64,000 nt of DNA. Source: Litorilituus lipolyticus. Its GTDB lineage: Bacteria; Pseudomonadota; Gammaproteobacteria; Enterobacterales; Alteromonadaceae. The stretch lies in NCBI RefSeq assembly GCF_006439335.1, contig NZ_SAWY01000003.1:177397-241396 (forward strand). Direction: 5' to 3'. The translations under genes and the position numbers were made by a program. Below are positions 1 through 7,957 of this stretch, piece after piece; position 1 is the first letter of the stretch; every line of letters starts with the position of its first letter. The notes under the pieces were generated by a model. That model saw only the letters and a program-made list of their open reading frames with translations, ran no database searches and was not told where the DNA came from.

Positions 1-90
1 CTTGAAGAAGGTGTGGACAGTGTGGGTTGGACGTTAAACAAGCTTGATATTATTGAAGCATTCGAAGCAAAAATGCCTGCTTGGCAATAG
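1..90 (+). CDS. C-terminal end of an unidentified protein (partial)
   Basis: Frame 1 is open from the first base of the window to a TAG stop and encodes the last 29 residues of a protein ending in MPAWQ. The start and most of the gene lie outside the window. A strong Rho-independent terminator follows 35 bases after the stop, which supports this being a real gene end. The fragment is too short for me to name a family. Confidence 0.6.
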   Translation, partial: LEEGVDSVGWTLNKLDIIEAFEAKMPAWQ

Positions 91-125
91 CATAATATCA
101 TCACTTAATTGTTGATGTTTAAATT

Positions 126-166
126 AAAAACCGCATTACGTGTTAATAAGTTAATGCGGTTTTTTA
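126..166 (+). terminator. Rho-independent terminator
   Basis: Bases 126-138 (AAAAACCGCATTA) pair with 152-164 (TAATGCGGTTTTT), a 13-bp stem with a 13-base loop ending in a T run. The A run on the left means it could also stop minus-strand transcription. It closes the plus-strand gene ending at 90 and lies just beyond the stop of the minus-strand gspA-like gene, so it may serve both. Confidence 0.85.
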
Positions 167-191
167 TAATTACAAAGCAAAATAAAGCACG

Positions 192-1880
192 TTACCAATT
201 TGTCAGCGCGGGCAAACTAAAAGTCTCACCACGATAAGTCAGAATAACCTTTTGCGGTAAAATGGCTTTTACCTTTAAATCATTAGTGATCATATCACCT
301 TCATAACGATCTCTACCATTAACCGTTACCCAACCTTCGCCATCTGAAGCATAAATATGTTGCTCAAAGTTTAAGCTAGGTACACCATTTTGCACCCAAT
401 TAGGCATTTGAGTAATGGGCTTAACCTGTTCATTTGAGGGGATATATTTAGACTCATTGGCTGTACTTTCATCTTCAGTTTCATTTACCGCCTCTTTAAA
501 CAACGCCAGTAATTCAGGCGAAACGCCATCAATGTCGTTAAGGGTATCTGCGCTATCACTAAAATCTACTGGCTTGGTTATTTTTTTCTCGCCATTGATA
601 ATTAACTGCTCAGCTTGCTTGGCTACCTTATTTGACTCACCACCAAGCGGTGTTGTTGCATCTGCAGTATCATTCACTAAAGGCTCTGATGAATTAGCTT
701 GCTTCAACTCAGTTTGCATAAGCTTCGTTAGCTTTTGCTCAACTTGCGGTTGTGTTTCATTGACTGTGTGACTATTAATCACATTCGATTGAGCCTCTTG
801 CGCTTGACCGGTAATATTCACGTTATCAGTTGATTCAACTGCTAAACTAGCAGCCTCTGCTGTTTCATCGACCTTCGCTTTTACAGCACTTTTATTAACT
901 GCTAGCTCAGTTGGCTCATTATCACCACTAAGGGTCGTATGGCTAACAAGCTGCTGATTTTTAGTAGTATTTCCCCACCAAAATCCAGCTACTAACACTA
1001 CAAAAAGCATTGATGAAGCTGCTATCGCTTTAAGCCATAATGCACTACCTTCATTTTTTTGTTGATGAAACTCATCTCCAAGCGCCTGCTTAGCCGCTTC
1101 AACAATGGTTTTCTTACTTACTAAACTTTCATTTTTATTGTATGCCAACATCAATGCTTGATGACACAACAAGTTAATCAGCCTCGGGATACCTTGAGAG
1201 AATTGATGAATTTTGTTGATAGCACCATCACTAAACAAAGAGCGATGACACTGCGCAACCGATAGGCGATGATTTATATATTGTTTTAATTCTTGCTTAG
1301 TTAACGGTAGCAAGTGGTAGCGTGCTGTTAACCGTTGGGCTAACTGCCTTAAATCACGTCGTTGCAATAATTGCTGGAGTTCAGGTTGGCCAATTAAAAT
1401 GACTTGTAGCAATTTCTTAGTATTGGTTTCTAAATTTGTTAATAACCTTAATTGTTCTAATACCTCAGCTTCTAGATGTTGCGCTTCATCAATGATTAAC
1501 AAAGTGTTGATATCTTGCTCATGATTTTTCAGTAACTTCTCTGAGATCTTATCAGTCAAAGTTTTAGACGTTGCACCAGTTTTTCGGTATTTGATCTTTA
1601 ATTGATCGCAGATAGTCGCCAGCAGCTCTTGACTCGATAAGGTAGGGTTTAGAATGAATGCCACTTGAGTATTTTCAGGTAACTGCTCCATTAAACAACG
1701 ACTTACCGTGGTTTTTCCTGTACCCACTTCACCTGTTAATAATGCAAAGCCACCTGTCTCTGCTAAACCATAGGTAAGGTGACCTAATGCTTCACGGTGT
1801 CTTTCACTCATGAAAAGGTATTTAGGATCAGGAGAAATGGAAAAAGGTAATTCGCTTAGCGCGAAGAAATTACGATACAT
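192..1880 (-). CDS. GspA/ExeA-type AAA+ ATPase fused to a GspB-like C-terminal domain
   Basis: GspA/ExeA ATPases work with GspB in the inner membrane to help place the type II secretin across peptidoglycan. The 562-residue protein opens with the family hallmark N-terminus (PFSISPDPKYLFMS). Walker A is GEVGTGKTT at residues 50-58 and Walker B LLIIDEAQ at about 127-134. One membrane helix lies at about 283-303, followed by a long polar periplasmic linker. The last 60 residues (VNGRDRYEGD, then YRGETFSLPAL) resemble the T2SSB domain of GspB. ExeA homologues usually have a peptidoglycan-binding domain there, and GspB is a separate protein. A TTG five codons upstream is possible, but ATG at 1880 fits the family N-terminus. 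No other T2SS genes are nearby. It lies 130 bases after the exporter gene, but nothing ties it to the bacteriocin operon functionally. Confidence 0.8.
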   Translation of the reverse strand: MYRNFFALSELPFSISPDPKYLFMSERHREALGHLTYGLAETGGFALLTGEVGTGKTTVSRCLMEQLPENTQVAFILNPTLSSQELLATICDQLKIKYRKTGATSKTLTDKISEKLLKNHEQDINTLLIIDEAQHLEAEVLEQLRLLTNLETNTKKLLQVILIGQPELQQLLQRRDLRQLAQRLTARYHLLPLTKQELKQYINHRLSVAQCHRSLFSDGAINKIHQFSQGIPRLINLLCHQALMLAYNKNESLVSKKTIVEAAKQALGDEFHQQKNEGSALWLKAIAASSMLFVVLVAGFWWGNTTKNQQLVSHTTLSGDNEPTELAVNKSAVKAKVDETAEAASLAVESTDNVNITGQAQEAQSNVINSHTVNETQPQVEQKLTKLMQTELKQANSSEPLVNDTADATTPLGGESNKVAKQAEQLIINGEKKITKPVDFSDSADTLNDIDGVSPELLALFKEAVNETEDESTANESKYIPSNEQVKPITQMPNWVQNGVPSLNFEQHIYASDGEGWVTVNGRDRYEGDMITNDLKVKAILPQKVILTYRGETFSLPALTNW

Positions 1881-2011
1881 AACCAAAGCTAACAATTATT
1901 TATAGAAAGGAAGAAACTACCCTGTTGCCGCTAAGATGTCTAATGAAATAATTACTGAAAATCATTGCAATAACTCCAGCATTAAAAATCTTCTATCTTT
2001 ATAATACCACT

Positions 2012-4162
2012 TTATCCTGCTGATTCAGTTATTGCTTCTGTCAAATTAATTAATGTCCCTTTTTCTAGAAGATAGACATTTTCTGCCATATTAATCGTTT
2101 CTTGTCGGTGGGCAATCATAATTCGTGTCATCGATAGATGCTTAATTTGCTCACTGATCTTAATTTCATTGTCTTTATCTAAATGACTTGTCGCTTCATC
2201 CATAAATAGTACACACGGCGTTTGATATAAAGTGCGAGCAAGTAGTATGCGTTGAACTTGACCACCAGATAAATTTGATCCCATATCACCTACTAATGAG
2301 TTATAGCCCATGGTCATTTTATTAATATCATCATGTATTGCAGTCAAATGAGCACATTGTTCTATTTTTAAATAATTTGGCTGAGGATCAAAAAAACTAA
2401 TATTGTCTGCGATAGAGCCAGTTAAGAGAGTATCATCCTGCATAACCGCTGCAATTTTTTTGCGATAATGCTTTAAGCCAATATGAGTAATATCTTTTCC
2501 ATCGAGTAATACTTTACCTGATGTCGGTTGCAATAACCCCAGCATAATTTTCATCAATGTAGTTTTACCACTGCCTGATGGGCCTGTTATAACAATAGAG
2601 CTGCCTACTTTTATCGATAAGCTAACATTATCAAGAATTAATGCTTCATCCTCTGCATAGGCAAAGCAAATATTTTCTAGTGTTAATTGGCCATTAAGTT
2701 GAGAGTCACCACTTGAATGAGATGTTGCTTCTCCATCCCTGTTCGCTTCCTGCTTAGTTAACGCGATATCAGCAATACGATCTAAATGTAATCGCATCAT
2801 CTTAAACTGAATTATTTGCTCAATTAAATTCGCAAAGCGATTGGTTAACTGGCCTTTATAGGCAATGAAGGCCAACACCATGCCAACAGACAAACTATTT
2901 GCCATCACCATGGTTGCTGCAAAATAAATAACTAACACATTTTCTAAACCAAATAACAGTTTGTTAAATGAATCAAAGCTAATATTTAATCGTCCTAAGC
3001 GAATCTCACTGTTAATCACTTCGGCATAACGATTTTGCCATATACCTTGTCGTTGAGATTCATTACCAAAAAGCTTGATAGTTTGCATACCACGTATATT
3101 TTCTAAAAAGTTTGATTGCTCTTTAGCTGAGTTTTGAATTAAATCTTCTGTCGCTTGGTGTAGCGGACGATATAAAGCTAAACGCACTATGGTATATAAA
3201 GCAATGGCAGCTAAAACTATCGCCGTAAGTTTTAATGAATATAGGCTCATCATTATCAATACAGTTATCGCCATGATGCCGTCAACTAAAGTTTCAACAA
3301 AGCCAGTAGTGATACGCTCTCTAATTTGTGCAAGCGAGCCAAAACGCGAAACAATATCACCAACATGACGGGATTCGAAATAATTCATTGGTAGGCGAAG
3401 TAAATGTCTTAGTAAGTTTACCCCCATTTGCATATTCAGCAAGCTAGATAGCCTCAATATTAACCAACTTCGAACTGCATTGGTGATTACTGAAATAATC
3501 GCAATAAAGGCAAAGCCAAGTGCTAATACCGTTAATAATGACTCATCATAACTGACTAGAACCTCATCAACTACCCACTGCATATAATAAGGGATTAATA
3601 ATGCAAACAACTGTAAAACGATGGATAAGCCTATCAATTTTATCAAGCCCGATTTCAGACCCGAAATTGCACTCCAAAGGTGCGAAAATTTCATTTTCGC
3701 TTTTTCTTCTTGTACTTCAAACTTTTTAGTTGGCGTTAACTCTAAACAAATACCAGTAAAATGCTGACCAAACTCCTCTGACGTTAAACTACGCTTTCCT
3801 ACAGCAGGATCATTAATAAAATACTTGGCTGAACGCCCTTTACCAGACACTTTTGTGAGCACCACAAAATGATTCATATCCCAGTGCAAAATACAAGGCG
3901 TTTGTAGTTTATGTACTTCATCAATAGGACACTGCAATGCCCGACTTGCCAAACCTAAGCTATCGCCCAACTCAATCAATTGTTGTAAGTTCATGCCTTT
4001 GAGGCTTGCTGAAAAGCGCTTACGCATTGCAGGCATGTCCAATTGATGACCATAATAACTTGCCACCATAGCCATAGAGGCTAGGCCGCATTCGGCCATT
4101 CCTGATTGTAGAAGAACCGGAATAGTTTTATGTAACTCAAACTCTAATTTACTTGTTAACAA
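2012..4162 (-). CDS. C39 peptidase-containing ABC exporter (bacteriocin/microcin type, CvaB/RaxB-like)
   Basis: This is a 716-residue inner-membrane exporter that would cut double-glycine leaders and pump the mature peptides out. The N-terminal C39 cysteine peptidase shows Q19, C25 (in MAECGLASM), H98 and D118. About six membrane helices follow at 165-435. The nucleotide-binding domain has Walker A GPSGSGKTT (527-535), LSGGQ (631-635) and Walker B VLFMDEATS (651-659). Length and order match CvaB-type transporters. The TTG start is nearly forced: an in-frame stop lies four codons upstream and no other start codon precedes the catalytic Cys. It follows two double-glycine peptide genes and a small membrane ORF in the same direction, and the adaptor is the first gene of the group. 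All parts of a type I secretion route are present except the shared TolC. Confidence 0.93.
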   Translation of the reverse strand: MLTSKLEFELHKTIPVLLQSGMAECGLASMAMVASYYGHQLDMPAMRKRFSASLKGMNLQQLIELGDSLGLASRALQCPIDEVHKLQTPCILHWDMNHFVVLTKVSGKGRSAKYFINDPAVGKRSLTSEEFGQHFTGICLELTPTKKFEVQEEKAKMKFSHLWSAISGLKSGLIKLIGLSIVLQLFALLIPYYMQWVVDEVLVSYDESLLTVLALGFAFIAIISVITNAVRSWLILRLSSLLNMQMGVNLLRHLLRLPMNYFESRHVGDIVSRFGSLAQIRERITTGFVETLVDGIMAITVLIMMSLYSLKLTAIVLAAIALYTIVRLALYRPLHQATEDLIQNSAKEQSNFLENIRGMQTIKLFGNESQRQGIWQNRYAEVINSEIRLGRLNISFDSFNKLLFGLENVLVIYFAATMVMANSLSVGMVLAFIAYKGQLTNRFANLIEQIIQFKMMRLHLDRIADIALTKQEANRDGEATSHSSGDSQLNGQLTLENICFAYAEDEALILDNVSLSIKVGSSIVITGPSGSGKTTLMKIMLGLLQPTSGKVLLDGKDITHIGLKHYRKKIAAVMQDDTLLTGSIADNISFFDPQPNYLKIEQCAHLTAIHDDINKMTMGYNSLVGDMGSNLSGGQVQRILLARTLYQTPCVLFMDEATSHLDKDNEIKISEQIKHLSMTRIMIAHRQETINMAENVYLLEKGTLINLTEAITESAG

Positions 4163-4220
4163 ACAAAGATCTCACGCAAAAAATAATTAATCATCCCCGT
4201 ACAACTTTTCAGGTATCAGC

Positions 4221-4382
4221 TCACTTGTTAGGCTCTCTGAATTGTTCCACTTTTTTGAAAATAGTCTCTAAACCAATTACACAAAGTAAAGATATTATAA
4301 CTACAGATATATAGTTCATTCCGCAGCTTTTGAAATATATACCAAATAAAAAAGACAACATTAAAAGTTTAGCCTTGTACAT
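4221..4382 (-). CDS. Small two-helix membrane protein, candidate bacteriocin immunity protein
   Basis: A 53-residue ORF starts at ATG 4382 behind an unusually strong ribosome binding site (AAAGGAGGAG, five bases of spacing) and stops with TGA. The product is basic at both ends and has two hydrophobic stretches, about residues 5-17 and 23-41, so it should sit in the inner membrane. It lies between the second precursor peptide and the exporter gene, the usual place for an immunity gene. Small two-helix proteins are common among immunity proteins of class II bacteriocins and microcin V-type systems. I recognise no homologue; the immunity role is inferred from position, size and topology only. 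Confidence 0.65.
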   Translation of the reverse strand: MYKAKLLMLSFLFGIYFKSCGMNYISVVIISLLCVIGLETIFKKVEQFREPNK

Positions 4383-4399
4383 CCACTCCTCCTTTGTGT

Positions 4400-4426
4400 G
4401 AGTTCGATATTTAGCATATCGAACTC
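4400..4426 (-). repeat. Perfect 11-bp hairpin between precursor B and the small membrane gene
   Basis: GAGTTCGATAT (4400-4410) and ATATCGAACTC (4416-4426) form a perfect stem with a 5-base loop. It lies 10 bases after the precursor B stop and directly before the Shine-Dalgarno of the small ORF. No T run follows on either strand. It is more likely an mRNA-stabilising or partial-attenuation hairpin that keeps peptide mRNA in excess over exporter mRNA than a full terminator. Confidence 0.6.
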
Positions 4427-4435
4427 AGTAAAACT

Positions 4436-4663
4436 TTAATTAACACCAGCCTCACCAGCAGCCATCTCAGCAGCTTTTTCGTAAAAATAACCTCCCGCAA
4501 TAGAGCTAGCAACCCATTGGGCAGCTTTATTAACACTACTTCTAAAAGCAGCATTCGTTCTATAAGCTGTATAAATAGCTCTAGCGCCTACAACGCCTAA
4601 TATAACAAGACTCCCTACACCACCATTCACTTGCTCAATTTCATTTACGTTTAATTCACGCAT
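4436..4663 (-). CDS. Double-glycine bacteriocin/microcin precursor peptide B
   Basis: This 75-residue peptide starts at ATG 4663, with GGAG ten bases upstream. The first 15 residues (MRELNVNEIEQVNGG) form a double-glycine leader very like that of microcin V (MRTLTLNELDSVSGG) and nearly the same as that of precursor A. Cleavage after GG would release a 60-residue core without cysteines. The core starts with a hydrophobic, glycine-containing segment (VGSLVILGVVGA), has a basic middle and a small-residue-rich C-terminus (AAEMAAGEAGVN). This is a composition expected of a membrane-active class II peptide. The reading frame is open further upstream, but the leader and ribosome binding site fix this start. 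The exporter and adaptor in the same operon would process and secrete it. The target is unknown. Confidence 0.85.
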   Translation of the reverse strand: MRELNVNEIEQVNGGVGSLVILGVVGARAIYTAYRTNAAFRSSVNKAAQWVASSIAGGYFYEKAAEMAAGEAGVN

Positions 4664-4685
4664 TCTGTTATACTCCATATTGTGT

Positions 4686-4777
4686 CCGACTTTTGTCGGT
4701 AGTTGATTGTCATAAGCAATATCGCTTATGACGGTTAATAGGCTGGTTTGATTTCCGCTTAAAGAGTCAAACCAGCC
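4686..4777 (-). repeat. Three tandem hairpins between the two precursor genes
   Basis: Reading with transcription: an 11-bp perfect stem pairs GGCTGGTTTGA (4741-4751) with TCAAACCAGCC (4767-4777). A 9-bp stem follows (4709-4717 with 4724-4732, loop of six), then a 5-bp stem CCGAC/GTCGG (4686-4690 with 4695-4699, loop TTTT). None is followed by a clear T run. They fill the 127-base space between precursor A and precursor B and probably set the relative mRNA levels or stability of the two peptides. Confidence 0.6.
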
Positions 4778-4790
4778 AATTCTCTTAAAA

Positions 4791-4955
4791 TTAGTTTTGA
4801 CCTCTAGTGCCGCCATATAACCAATCTAAATACTCTCCCACAGTACTAATCCAGCTAGGATAATCCATTCCAAGTGTTATTTCTTTAGTAATTGGCGCTC
4901 TATCATCTGTTCCACCATTAACTAAAGAAAGTTCATTTTTATTTAATTCACGCAT
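4791..4955 (-). CDS. Double-glycine bacteriocin/microcin precursor peptide A
   Basis: This 54-residue peptide starts at ATG 4955 behind AAAGGAGA. The leader MRELNKNELSLVNGG matches precursor B at 10 of 15 positions, including the GG cleavage site. The predicted 39-residue core is acidic and rich in aromatic residues (MDYPSWISTVGEYLDWLYGG) and has no cysteine. The two cores share no obvious sequence. A two-peptide bacteriocin, or one bacteriocin plus an accessory or signalling peptide, are both possible. The gene lies 68 bases after the HlyD-like adaptor gene and would be processed by the C39 exporter further down. I recognise no homologue of the core. Confidence 0.85.
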   Translation of the reverse strand: MRELNKNELSLVNGGTDDRAPITKEITLGMDYPSWISTVGEYLDWLYGGTRGQN

Positions 4956-5022
4956 TTCATTCTCCTTTGTGTTAAAAAACATTAAATAGATTTATTATTT
5001 TTTTCATTGATTTGAACGGTAA

Positions 5023-6279
5023 TTAACTAACTCGCCCATGTAAACTATATATCGGCTCTAACAACCACTCTATAAGTGTACGTTGTTCAAGCATAATATC
5101 GGCCTCAAATAGCATGCCACTCTTTAAGTTAAATGCTTTACCATAAGCTTGCACTTGTTGTTGATTCAGTTTTGCGCGCAACCTATAAACAGGCTCTTGC
5201 AGTGAAACAGGTAACTGAACTTCATTCGGAATGATTAATGTTTGATCAATACGGACAATTTCACTTTTTATAAAACCGAAACGCTGATAGGGAAATGCAT
5301 CAAACCTTAAACGAGTTTCATTACCCATTTTGACAAAGCCAGCAGATCGTGTTGGCAATAATAACTCAGCAATAAGCTCAGAGCCTTTGGGGATAATATG
5401 TAATAAAGGTTTTGATTGCGCTTTGGTTTGAGATAATGTTTCACCTTCTACCACTTGAATTCCAGCAATTGAACCATCATGACTCGCCGTAATAGTATAC
5501 TGATAATTACTCTGTACTTGTGCTAGCTGTCGTTGAATGTCAGCCTGCTGCCTTTTTAAACTATTTATCCGTAAGGCATATTGCTGTGGTAAGTTGCTAA
5601 TATTGAATGCAACCGTATTTAATTGATTTTGTTGCTGAAGTAATAACCTTGCAATATTCTGTTTTTCTTGCTTTGCTTCAAGCAAAGCTTGTTGTTGACG
5701 TTCCCTTTCAAGGCTAGAGAGAAAGCCATTTTTGTTTAACACATTAAAATCATGCTGTTGTTCTGTCAAAAGCAATAATTTCTCTTCAGCTAGTATCAAT
5801 TGACTATTTAACGCTGTTTTCTCATTTTCTAATGAAATATGCTGTACTTGTAAGTTAACTAATTCTTGTTTTTGCAATGCTGTATGTTGAATTATCTCAT
5901 CATCGATCAAATTAGATTGAGCATTTAGTTGCCCAACAAGTTGAGCGCTTAAATCGACACCTTTGGTATTATGTTGCTTTACAATAACGGTTGCTAACGC
6001 TTGACCTTTCTTGACTTGTGCACCTTCTCTAACCCAAAGTTTATCAATGGTTCCACCTTGATTAGCAAAGCTTTTAATCACACCTTTATTTGGCATGAGA
6101 AAACCACGTACAGTTTCTTTTCGAGAGTATTCAGCATTAAATAGGAAACCCACTATTGCAACAGCGATGGTCACTAAAATAAATACTATTAATTTGATAG
6201 AGAGTGGTTGAGCTAAAGTTATAGTGCCCGTTAAACGTTCACTCTGATTTGAGATAGCTTCCTTTCTAAAGAGTGTCAA
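5023..6279 (-). CDS. HlyD-family membrane fusion protein (bacteriocin export adaptor)
   Basis: This 418-residue periplasmic adaptor would link the C39 ABC exporter to an outer-membrane TolC channel. A cytoplasmic N-terminus is followed by one membrane helix at about 30-48. Then come the first half of a lipoyl-like domain (GGTIDKLWVREGAQVKKGQALA), a long coiled coil rich in Gln, Leu and Glu (about 110-255), the second half of the lipoyl domain and a beta-barrel region. This layout matches CvaA-type adaptors. The start is TTG at 6279 with AAGGAAG well placed in front; no better start exists nearby. It is the first gene of the bacteriocin operon and lies directly after an inferred FNR-dependent promoter. 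Confidence 0.9.
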   Translation of the reverse strand: MTLFRKEAISNQSERLTGTITLAQPLSIKLIVFILVTIAVAIVGFLFNAEYSRKETVRGFLMPNKGVIKSFANQGGTIDKLWVREGAQVKKGQALATVIVKQHNTKGVDLSAQLVGQLNAQSNLIDDEIIQHTALQKQELVNLQVQHISLENEKTALNSQLILAEEKLLLLTEQQHDFNVLNKNGFLSSLERERQQQALLEAKQEKQNIARLLLQQQNQLNTVAFNISNLPQQYALRINSLKRQQADIQRQLAQVQSNYQYTITASHDGSIAGIQVVEGETLSQTKAQSKPLLHIIPKGSELIAELLLPTRSAGFVKMGNETRLRFDAFPYQRFGFIKSEIVRIDQTLIIPNEVQLPVSLQEPVYRLRAKLNQQQVQAYGKAFNLKSGMLFEADIMLEQRTLIEWLLEPIYSLHGRVS

Positions 6280-6330
6280 AATACTTCCTTGTTAATGACT
6301 CTGCATGGGTATACTGTATATCATAATATA

Positions 6331-6359
6331 ATTAAAACACCTATAACTTTAGTGGTCAA
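6331..6359 (-). promoter_or_regulatory. Inferred sigma-70 promoter of the bacteriocin operon
   Basis: On the minus strand TTGACC (6354-6359) and TTTAAT (6331-6336) are 17 bases apart, good matches to -35 and -10 elements. Transcription would begin near 6324, about 45 bases before the TTG start of the adaptor gene. This is sequence matching only. Confidence 0.5.
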
Positions 6360-6378
6360 CCAGAAATTAATAAATGTT

Positions 6379-6392
6379 TTGATTTATATCAA
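6379..6392 (-). promoter_or_regulatory. Perfect FNR-type box upstream of the bacteriocin operon
   Basis: TTGATTTATATCAA is an exact match to the FNR consensus TTGAT-N4-ATCAA. Its centre at 6385.5 is about 61 bases upstream of the inferred start of transcription of the adaptor gene, the classic class I activator position. For cca on the other strand it would be at about -93. FNR-family activators switch genes on when oxygen is low. Confidence 0.65.
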
Positions 6393-6444
6393 TATATTTC
6401 TGATAGTTACAAAAGGTGTACTACAGTTTTTAATATTCTGATGT

Positions 6445-6482
6445 TTGGTCAATTTACCATGTCGGTTATGATATATGGTAAA
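6445..6482 (+). promoter_or_regulatory. Inferred cca promoter overlapping an inverted repeat
   Basis: TTGGTC (6445-6450) and TATGAT (6467-6472), 16 bases apart, make a plausible sigma-70 promoter for cca. An 8-bp inverted repeat TTTACCAT (6453-6460) and ATGGTAAA (6475-6482) brackets the -10 element. It could be an operator for an unknown regulator. Confidence 0.4.
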
Positions 6483-6514
6483 CTAAAATACAAGCAGTAC
6501 GAAAAGGTGATTCT

Positions 6515-7855
6515 TTGTTAACAACCGATCCTAATAAACGTAAACGCAATTGTGATACTTCACAACAGCACTTAATACTAAATACTTATTTAGTTGGCGG
6601 CGCTGTACGCGATAAATTATTAAACAGACCAGTTAAAGATAAAGATCATTTAGTGGTTGGCGCGACCGTTGATCAAATGCTCGCCCTAGGATTTCAACAG
6701 GTCGGTAAAGATTTCCCTGTATTTTTGCATCCTAAATCCAAAGAAGAATATGCCTTAGCGCGTACTGAGCGTAAGCAAGGCCAAGGTTATACCGGCTTTA
6801 CTTGTTACGCAGCGCCCGATGTGACCATTGAAGAAGATCTCATTAGACGAGATTTGACCGTTAATGCTATGGCGATGGATGAACAAGGCCAGATTATTGA
6901 TCCTTATCAGGGGCAACAAGATCTTGAAAACCGAATACTTCGTCATGTAAGTGATGCATTTATTGAGGATCCTCTTCGTGTACTCAGAGTTGCTCGTTTT
7001 GCGGCAAGGTATCATCAATACGGTTTTACCATTGCCGATGAAACACTTAATTTAATGAGTCAAATTAGTTTAAGTGGCGAACTCAGTACATTAACTGCAG
7101 AGCGTGTGTGGCAAGAAATGCATCGCAGCCTAGATGAGGAAAACCCCGAAGTATTCTTTGAGGTATTATTGAAATGTCATGCACTAGAGGCACTTTGGCC
7201 TGAACTACATCGCTTATGGGGCGTACCTAACCCTGAGAAATGGCATCCTGAAATTTGCAGTGGTGTGCATACGATGATGGTGCTACAGCAAGCGGTACAG
7301 TTAACCACTAAATCAGCTAGCCCAAGCATTAAGCAAAACTCAACGATTATTCGATTTGCCGCACTTTGTCATGACTTAGGTAAAGGGTTAACGCCTAACA
7401 CCAAATGGCCAAGTCATCATGGTCATGAAAAATCCGGGCTCCCCCTTGTTGAAAGCATATGTAAAAAGCTAAAAATCCCCAACCAATACAAACAACTCGC
7501 GTTGAAAGTCTGTGAATATCATTTACATAGTCATAAAGCTTTTGAATTAAAAGCTTCTACACTATTAAAAGTGCTTAATCACCTTGATGTTTGGCGTAAG
7601 CCCGAAGAATTTGAGGCCTTTGTTATCGCTTGCAAAGCAGATTTTCTTGGCAGGCTACATTTTGAAAACCGTCCCTACCCTCAAGAGCAGTTTTTATTTG
7701 CCGTAATGCAAGCTGCATCATCAGTTACTGCTAAGGAATTTGTTAAGCAAGGACTTGTAGGTGTGGAAATTAAAAACGCTATAGCTAAAGCAAGGCTTAA
7801 CGCCATTGAAGAGGTACAGCAGAATTTTCACAATGTTGCTACCGACATCGGCTAA
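6515..7855 (+). CDS. cca: CCA tRNA nucleotidyltransferase with HD domain
   Basis: This enzyme adds or repairs the 3'-terminal CCA of tRNAs. The 446-residue protein has the class II nucleotidyltransferase core, with LVGGAVRD and the carboxylates of [11 protein letters not shown] at about 27-50. The [10 protein letters not shown] and [16 protein letters not shown] motifs follow, and then an HD phosphohydrolase domain ([12 protein letters not shown]). It aligns along its length with E. coli Cca. The only start in frame is TTG at 6515, preceded by AAGGTGA, which gives a basic, polar N-terminal extension of about 22 residues compared with E. coli. It is divergent from the bacteriocin operon. Confidence 0.95.
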   Translation: MLTTDPNKRKRNCDTSQQHLILNTYLVGGAVRDKLLNRPVKDKDHLVVGATVDQMLALGFQQVGKDFPVFLHPKSKEEYALARTERKQGQGYTGFTCYAAPDVTIEEDLIRRDLTVNAMAMDEQGQIIDPYQGQQDLENRILRHVSDAFIEDPLRVLRVARFAARYHQYGFTIADETLNLMSQISLSGELSTLTAERVWQEMHRSLDEENPEVFFEVLLKCHALEALWPELHRLWGVPNPEKWHPEICSGVHTMMVLQQAVQLTTKSASPSIKQNSTIIRFAALCHDLGKGLTPNTKWPSHHGHEKSGLPLVESICKKLKIPNQYKQLALKVCEYHLHSHKAFELKASTLLKVLNHLDVWRKPEEFEAFVIACKADFLGRLHFENRPYPQEQFLFAVMQAASSVTAKEFVKQGLVGVEIKNAIAKARLNAIEEVQQNFHNVATDIG

Positions 7856-7957
7856 GCTCCGTCGTAGCAATTAATTGCGTTTAGTTTACAAACAACAACA
7901 TCCTTTTTCATGACACTCGTTACACTATTACTAGAGTCAAAGACGGAGGATAGTGCC

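Noticed and set aside
192..1880. GspA-like gene as part of the bacteriocin operon
   Set aside because: It lies 130 bases beyond the exporter stop and belongs to a secretion-assembly family with no known part in peptide export; co-orientation alone is not enough.
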